From Trichomonas vaginalis G3 (Eukaryota; Parabasalia; Trichomonadida; Trichomonadidae), in the NCBI RefSeq assembly GCF_026262505.1, contig NC_067206.1, forward strand, positions 30,643,896 to 30,707,895: a stretch of DNA of 64,000 bases, in the 5' to 3' direction. Below are positions 60,043 through 64,000 of the stretch, one piece after another. The notes under the pieces were generated by a model. It made no database searches, had not been told where the DNA came from, and saw nothing but the letters and a program-made list of their open reading frames with translations. Positions within the stretch are counted from its first letter, which is position 1; each line of letters begins with the position of its first letter. The position numbers and the translations under genes are program-made.

Positions 60043-60567
60043 TTACTTTATAACTCTCTTCCTTGGTTTCTTTTTAGTTGCTTTCTTCACGTCTGTCTCC
60101 AGCTTGACTGTCTTTCTTCTTCGTCCGTAATGATACCAGTTACTTCCACCAGTCAATGGGTCAAATGGTCTTTCGTAAGGATTTCCATACATTCCATAGG
60201 GACCATACGGAAGAACTACTGGTGGAGAAGAAACATTTTCTTTAGTTCCATCGAATCTATTTAAATGCATTGTTTCACCTTTCATCTGGTCATTAAAGTC
60301 TTTTGCGTGTTTTGCAAACTCATCGTCCTTTCCTAAAGCATTTTCTGACTCAGTCGCAACCAAATTGGATGCTTTATTTATGAGTCCTATTTTATTTAAT
60401 CTTAACTTCTTTGCAACCCAGCCTCCAATCTTTCCTTTATTTGCATCTAATGTCTTCGAAACTCTTCCTCCACTCATTTTATTTACTGCGTCATAAGCCC
60501 CAAGTGCTTTTGCTCCAAATGCTAATGCTTTTGTTCCCATTGCGCCTAAAGCTGCCCAAGCTACCAT
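60043..60567 (-). CDS. Maverick protein with amphipathic N-terminus and basic tail
   Basis: This 174-residue protein starts with a Gly/Ala-rich hydrophobic stretch (MVAWAALGAMGTKALAFGAK), has a basic middle (GKIGGWVAKKLRLNKIG), a Tyr/Pro/Gly-rich part (PYGPYGMYGNPYERPFDP) and a Lys/Arg-rich end (KKATKKKPRKRVIK). The layout of an amphipathic N-terminus and basic C-terminus recalls adenovirus-like minor core or membrane-active proteins, but no homology was established. The start codon overlaps the stop of the upstream gene (TAAATG). Confidence 0.65.
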   Translation of the reverse strand: MVAWAALGAMGTKALAFGAKALGAYDAVNKMSGGRVSKTLDANKGKIGGWVAKKLRLNKIGLINKASNLVATESENALGKDDEFAKHAKDFNDQMKGETMHLNRFDGTKENVSSPPVVLPYGPYGMYGNPYERPFDPLTGGSNWYHYGRRRKTVKLETDVKKATKKKPRKRVIK

Positions 60568-60792
60568 TTACACCATATTAAAATCATCTCTCTTCAATAT
60601 TATCTCATAAAAGTTCTCGTTACTGGAGAAAGTCAATGAAACATAAACATTCTCATGGACTTCGTCCTCGCCGCGTTGCGGCTTCATAAACTTCTTTCTT
60701 ATCTCATCTATACGCTTCAAAATGTCTGAACAATTGCTAACATCTTCTACAACAGTTATTTCATCATGAATGACCTTTAAAAACAAGCTCAT
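60568..60792 (-). CDS. Small Maverick protein with double-hairpin insertion
   Basis: This 74-residue protein is read from the ATG at 60792, directly after the TAA of the upstream gene. It has a helix (CSDILKRIDEIRKKFMKP) and a beta C-terminal part (VYVSLTFSSNENFYEIIL). The double hairpin at 60657-60682 lies in frame and encodes part of KPQRGEDEV. No family was recognised. Confidence 0.6.
   Translation of the reverse strand: MSLFLKVIHDEITVVEDVSNCSDILKRIDEIRKKFMKPQRGEDEVHENVYVSLTFSSNENFYEIILKRDDFNMV
60657..60682. repeat. Double-hairpin insertion in coding sequence
   Basis: GGAC-TTC-GTCC, linker TC, GCCGC-GTT-GCGGC; both stems perfect with 3-nt loops. Confidence 0.8.
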
Positions 60793-60981
60793 TTAATATG
60801 CTATTAAAATCATCTCAATAATGAGTCCATCCTTTCCATCTTTAGGTAGCACAACATCTTTCATTGAAGAAGGTTCAACAAGTCTTATGTTAAACTTACT
60901 GACAAAGTTTGTTATACTATAATGCTTCGGTGGCGAATACATATAGTTTGAAAGACATAATATAGATTTCAGCAAATTCAC
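60793..60981 (-). CDS. Small Maverick protein, possible GTG or internal ATG start
   Basis: 62 codons from a GTG at 60981, which overlaps the TGA of an upstream frame; the first ATG is at 60942 (MYSPPKHYS). The C-terminal part (IRLVEPSSMKDVVLPKDGKD) looks globular. The start is uncertain and may be damaged. It belongs to the packed minus-strand cluster 60043-61674. Confidence 0.5.
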   Translation of the reverse strand: MNLLKSILCLSNYMYSPPKHYSITNFVSKFNIRLVEPSSMKDVVLPKDGKDGLIIEMILIAY

Positions 60982-61006
60982 TTATACTGGATTTTTAACA
61001 ATGTTC

Positions 61007-61369
61007 TCACGAGACCAAAATACCACCAATTGACAATCTTGTAAGCAATCCTGCTGAACCTTCTACTGTAAACGTCGATGGTAACATTCCACGAAGGTCA
61101 TCTATTGACATCGTTGAGTCACTGAATTTAAATATTTTCTTAAAGCAATCGTCATTAATCCTAACATGGCATAGCTTTGAAGTTTTCATTCGAATATACA
61201 TCTGCTTCATTAAATGTAAAACCTGACTTCTTTGCAGAGACGACTTTAAAAATCTATTGCATTTGTTTCAAAATTATACGCTATGGTAACTTCTGAAGGT
61301 AATGGATGTCCTTCCGCAGTCAGTTGTTCTCTCACTACCGTTTGAAGCTTTGTGTTAAAAAACTTTCAT
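61007..61369 (-). pseudogene. Hypothetical Maverick protein, frameshifted (B copy of 1-283)
   Basis: The C-terminal 67 codons are open (SDSTMSIDDLRGMLPSTF, ending TRLSIGGILVS). Compared with A, extra or changed bases near 61160 and 61250 shift the frame. The 5' end lies at an ATG at 61369 that reads into a stop. Function unknown. Confidence 0.6.
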
Positions 61370-61674
61370 GTCATCTCCTGTGTCTAGGTTCACATACACA
61401 GCAACAGGAAAACTATCTTGCTTCTTTGTTTCATCATTATACCTCAAACATTAAAGTTCTTCAATAATATTGTTCTTCCTGCTGGAATACTTCGAACCTG
61501 TCTTATTTCAATAGCTTTCTCACCTCCTACATACTCTACCCAGTGTCTTGGATATTCATAAGTATACTGACTTTCTTGAATTTTGGTAGGTTTCATCATA
61601 ACGTGTTCATAGTATATCTTTATACTCTTGTCAGTTAGACTCGGTGCTATGTTCTGAATATTTCTGACTTGCAT
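61355..61674 (-). pseudogene. Frameshifted copy of the 282-599 protein
   Basis: From the ATG at 61674 the protein matches the A copy until an A is missing near 61448 (CCTCAAACATT against CCTCAAAACATT), which gives an early stop at 61444. The remainder is conserved in another frame. Confidence 0.75.
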
Positions 61675-61690
61675 TTTTAATGAAGATAAA

Positions 61691-62578
61691 ATGAAGCATT
61701 TAATACATGACGTAGATGAAGACATGAATGAAACTACAGACAAACTTAACTCTTCTCTCATTCTTCCTTTCAGTAAGGACTATGAGTTCTGTTCAAATGG
61801 TGTGTATTTCTATTGTGGAAAGATGGGTTCAGGTAAGACATTTAACCTCATTCGTCATATACTCATAACAGAACGTTTAGGTCAAGATTCATATTATGAC
61901 CAAATCATTATATCAGCAACTTCAGACTCTATGGACTCAACAGCGAAAACATTTATGTCAAAAGTTCAAGCCTCTGTCGTTAAAGTTCCAGACAGTGAAC
62001 TCATTGAATTTCTTCAACGTTACATTCGACGTAAGAGGAAATATTATGCCATCGTTGAATTTATACAGTCAGGAATGCAAAAGACTTCAGAAGAGATGGA
62101 AAGAATTATTGACAAACACCACTTACGTCAATACTCAGGAGTTTACGATATGAAACGACTTACAAACTACATTCTGTCAAAACTTTCAAAATACCCCTTC
62201 AAAAAATATCCTTCAAACACTCTGCTCGTTTGCGACGACTTCGCTGGTAAAGGTTTAGTGTCAAAGCCTGACTCACCATTAGCTAACATCATTACTAAAG
62301 TCAGACATTACCACTTAACTGTAGCAATACTTATGCAAACATGGAGGTTTTTAGCTTTAAACATAAAACGTCTCATAACTGACTTCGTTATCTTTCAAGG
62401 TTTCTCACGCTATGATATTGAACTCATTTGGAAACAGTCAGGTATAACATTACCTTTTGAAGAAATTTGGGAAGCATATAAGTCTCTCATCTCTCCTCGT
62501 TCATACCTTGAGATTCATATCATGACTAATACCATTAAAGTCAAAAATATTCCATGGGAACGACCAACATTGTTTTAA
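61691..62578 (+). CDS. FtsK-HerA/A32-type packaging ATPase (Maverick B)
   Basis: 295 residues, same length as 616-1503, with Walker A GKMGSGKT at 43-50 and Walker B CDD at about 181-183. Differences from A are few and conservative. It is divergent to 61355-61674 with 16 bp between start codons and overlaps the convergent stop at 62575. Confidence 0.9.
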   Translation: MKHLIHDVDEDMNETTDKLNSSLILPFSKDYEFCSNGVYFYCGKMGSGKTFNLIRHILITERLGQDSYYDQIIISATSDSMDSTAKTFMSKVQASVVKVPDSELIEFLQRYIRRKRKYYAIVEFIQSGMQKTSEEMERIIDKHHLRQYSGVYDMKRLTNYILSKLSKYPFKKYPSNTLLVCDDFAGKGLVSKPDSPLANIITKVRHYHLTVAILMQTWRFLALNIKRLITDFVIFQGFSRYDIELIWKQSGITLPFEEIWEAYKSLISPRSYLEIHIMTNTIKVKNIPWERPTLF

Positions 62579-62976
62579 AGTTTAACCTTCAATTGACTGA
62601 TGGTAAACAAATTCCATGCATCTCTGTCGCCATTTCTGTTAATATTTTTGCTGTCATTCATATCATCCACTTCCCCATCCGTTAGCTTTTGAGGATATGC
62701 GTTAGAATAGCTGTTCTTAAATGAAGGCTTTTCACCTTTGAGAGCATAAACTCTATAACTTTCTGCATACTTTATGTTTGAACCTCCTGAGCCATCATTG
62801 ACATAAATTTTTATAGGCTTCCACCCTTTGTTCATGTTCCTGCTTCTTCCCTTAGCTCTTTTGTTCAGTAGTTCTACATCTTTATACACAGCACCTGTCT
62901 CAGTGAATTCAACAATATTTTCATTCGTTAGCTTTACATTCAAACCCTTGTCGAGTATATTGTTCATTTCATACAT
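62575..62976 (-). CDS. Conserved Maverick protein of unknown function
   Basis: 133 residues from the ATG at 62976 (MYEMNNILDKGLNVKL). Longer starts up to 63093 overlap the divergent gene, so 62976 is preferred, leaving 25 bp between start codons with TATAAAAGG. The protein is hydrophilic with KGWKPIKIYVNDGSGGSN and an Asn/Asp-rich end. The A copy is frameshifted. Function unknown. Confidence 0.65.
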   Translation of the reverse strand: MYEMNNILDKGLNVKLTNENIVEFTETGAVYKDVELLNKRAKGRSRNMNKGWKPIKIYVNDGSGGSNIKYAESYRVYALKGEKPSFKNSYSNAYPQKLTDGEVDDMNDSKNINRNGDRDAWNLFTISQLKVKL

Positions 62977-63001
62977 ATAAAAGGTTTTTATTCTATATGA
63001 A

Positions 63002-63616
63002 ATGAGAAGCAAATCCATCTTAGCTGGTGCCGTTAATGTTCCAATTGAACCAACATCAAATGTTGACTCACGAACGACAAACAATATTGTCATAAAGAAC
63101 TATAGTTCAGAGTGTTTGAAAGAGCCAGAACCAGAACTGAAATCCGTGAATTTAAACTCAGCTTCAAACGCTAACGCTACATCAGATGTTAAGTTAGAGT
63201 ATCCACCACTGGACCAAATTCTTTCAAGAGAAGCCAACGACAACCCTTACACAAATGTTCAAACAAATCCTTCAGATAACGTAGACCATTACCTTCTTCA
63301 GTTATATCAAACTATCTTACTCAAAGACGATAAGAAGCTTTTGGTAAATCTTATAAGCAAGAACCAAATAATTCTAACAAAGGAGGACCTTGAAAATGTT
63401 ATATCACGAATAACAGGGAAACAATGTGTCATTGACTATCTCGACCCTGAAATCGAATGCTGTGGTCAAACGCCACCATTCATGAAAATAGGTAACATCC
63501 GCATCATTGAAACACCAGGAACTACAGGAGTTGAGTTTAAGTATAAATATTCGAATGAATATACAAAACTTTCAACAGAATATAAACTTTGTTTGAAATA
63601 TGTTTTAGTAAATTAA
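63002..63616 (+). CDS. Conserved Maverick protein, 204 aa
   Basis: Read from the ATG at 63002 and fully open. The N-terminal third is Ser/Asn-rich; a predicted helical segment (NVDHYLLQLYQTILLKDDKK) and a C-terminal beta part with ECCGQTP follow. It may be a virion protein judging by neighbours. No domain was recognised. The A copy is frameshifted near codon 8. Confidence 0.65.
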   Translation: MRSKSILAGAVNVPIEPTSNVDSRTTNNIVIKNYSSECLKEPEPELKSVNLNSASNANATSDVKLEYPPLDQILSREANDNPYTNVQTNPSDNVDHYLLQLYQTILLKDDKKLLVNLISKNQIILTKEDLENVISRITGKQCVIDYLDPEIECCGQTPPFMKIGNIRIIETPGTTGVEFKYKYSNEYTKLSTEYKLCLKYVLVN

Positions 63617-63646
63617 AGCAATTTGTAATATCTATCCAAAACTTCT

Positions 63647-63883
63647 TCACACAGTATCGAACTCATCTTCATAATGCAAACCTAATCTTATTGACTTGGT
63701 GCAGTTTTCACTAACACAATATAGCGCTTTGCGCTCGGCGCCTTTGACGCCTTTTTCTGTTCTCTTGACTGACATAACTAACTCATTTGTTTCATCAAAC
63801 AGCAACAACCAAAGTTCATGACCTAATACATAACATTCATACTTTATATTTTTAGCTCTGAGTTCTCTTGTAAGCTGTTGCAT
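63647..63883 (-). CDS. Small Maverick protein, 78 aa, with 30-bp insertion
   Basis: Read from the ATG at 63883 (MQQLTRELRAKNIKYECYVL). The body has LWLLLFDETNELVMSVKRTE, then ten residues (GVKGAERKAL) encoded by a 30-bp double hairpin at 63722-63751 absent from the A copy, then YCVSENCTKSIRLGL. It overlaps the end of the upstream gene. Function unknown. Confidence 0.6.
   Translation of the reverse strand: MQQLTRELRAKNIKYECYVLGHELWLLLFDETNELVMSVKRTEKGVKGAERKALYCVSENCTKSIRLGLHYEDEFDTV
63722..63751. repeat. Double-hairpin insertion with empty site in Maverick A
   Basis: AGCGC-TTT-GCGCT, linker C, then GGCGCC-TTT-GACGCC with one mismatch. Flanks ACACAATA and TTTTTCTGTTCTC are joined without these 30 bases in Maverick A near 2640. 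Confidence 0.85.
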
Positions 63884-64000
63884 TTAATATTTTCTAAAAA
63901 GTCAACTTCAACAGTCATTCGCACTGGTGCCTTCAGTTCTACAGGCTCGCCTTGAAAGTCAACAAGTCTGAATTGCATGTCTTTCAAATTATGAGGACTA
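63844..64000 (-). CDS. Conserved Maverick protein, partial at window edge
   Basis: The open frame to the edge encodes NLKDMQFRLVDFQGEPVELK and VRMTVEVDFLENI, matching 2744-3082. It ends overlapping the next gene's ATG. The N-terminal part is outside the window. Confidence 0.6.
   Translation of the reverse strand, partial: SPHNLKDMQFRLVDFQGEPVELKAPVRMTVEVDFLENIKCNSLQENSELKI

Larger units (their letters stand above)
59369..64000 (+). mobile_element. Maverick B, left end; right part outside the window
   Basis: It starts with AGTTAGTATACAAGTCTC and the terminal hairpin. From about 61072 it parallels Maverick A from position 1. Its copies of 62575-62976, 63002-63616 and 63647-63883 are intact where A is broken, while 61007-61369 and 61355-61674 are broken. 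It is inserted at the 3' end of a Maverick D gene. Confidence 0.9.

Overview
The window is very AT-rich eukaryotic DNA that looks like Trichomonas vaginalis. This is inferred from a Tvmar1-like mariner with a D34D transposase, several Maverick/Polinton elements, a Helitron, and lineage-typical host genes (a Cys-rich discoidin-like gene, an ankyrin-family relic, a CAMK-like kinase). About two thirds of the sequence is mobile DNA, much of it nested.

Layout. (1) 1-20021: Maverick A, missing its left end. It carries a packaging ATPase, a phage-type fibre, a retroviral-like integrase, two KilA-N proteins, a broken protein-primed DNA polymerase B, the candidate major capsid protein, and many small genes, several frameshifted. 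It ends in an inverted terminal repeat. (2) 20022-about 22000: remnant of an older Maverick (C) whose fibre gene was cut by A. (3) 22351-27924: a 5.6-kb segment bounded by inverted repeats and containing a 4.1-kb array of a 32-bp satellite. (4) 27925-38140: host-like sequence with a discoidin-like gene, a two-helix membrane protein, a MITE-like element with five 120-bp repeats, an ankyrin pseudogene, a protein kinase and a 510-bp direct duplication. (5) 38151-58463: a decayed Helitron Rep/helicase gene split by a mariner (38937-40236) and by a 15.7-kb palindromic element (41205-56898). (6) 58463-59368: a fragment of another Maverick (D) fused to the Helitron inside its helicase P-loop region. 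(7) 59369-64000: the left end of Maverick B, whose sequence from about 61072 overlaps that of A from position 1. A and B together therefore approximate a whole element of about 21.7 kb.

The palindromic element is the most unusual object. It has Maverick termini, but each arm carries an SF3 helicase-primase-like gene and a NUMOD4-HNH gene instead of PolB, integrase, ATPase or capsid genes. Its arms meet through long arrays of 24-25-bp repeats. Four termini in the window (A right, palindrome left and right, B left) carry a foldback hairpin just inside the end with an identical 9-nt loop and stems that change on both sides. A second notable signal is a family of about 27-30-bp double-hairpin insertions, four of them inside genes, with length-polymorphic sites between related copies. 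A third is a set of intergenic cassettes in which a short word is repeated at regular spacing and changes as a set.

How the parts relate. Maverick genes are tightly packed, often divergent with only 16-25 bp between start codons, and several start with a shared two-block AT-rich motif. ATPase, capsid, fibre and small virion-like proteins form a morphogenesis set. PolB, integrase and KilA-N proteins form a replication, integration and regulation set. No adenain-like protease was recognised. Many single-base indels separate copies. These may be decay or, in part, assembly error.
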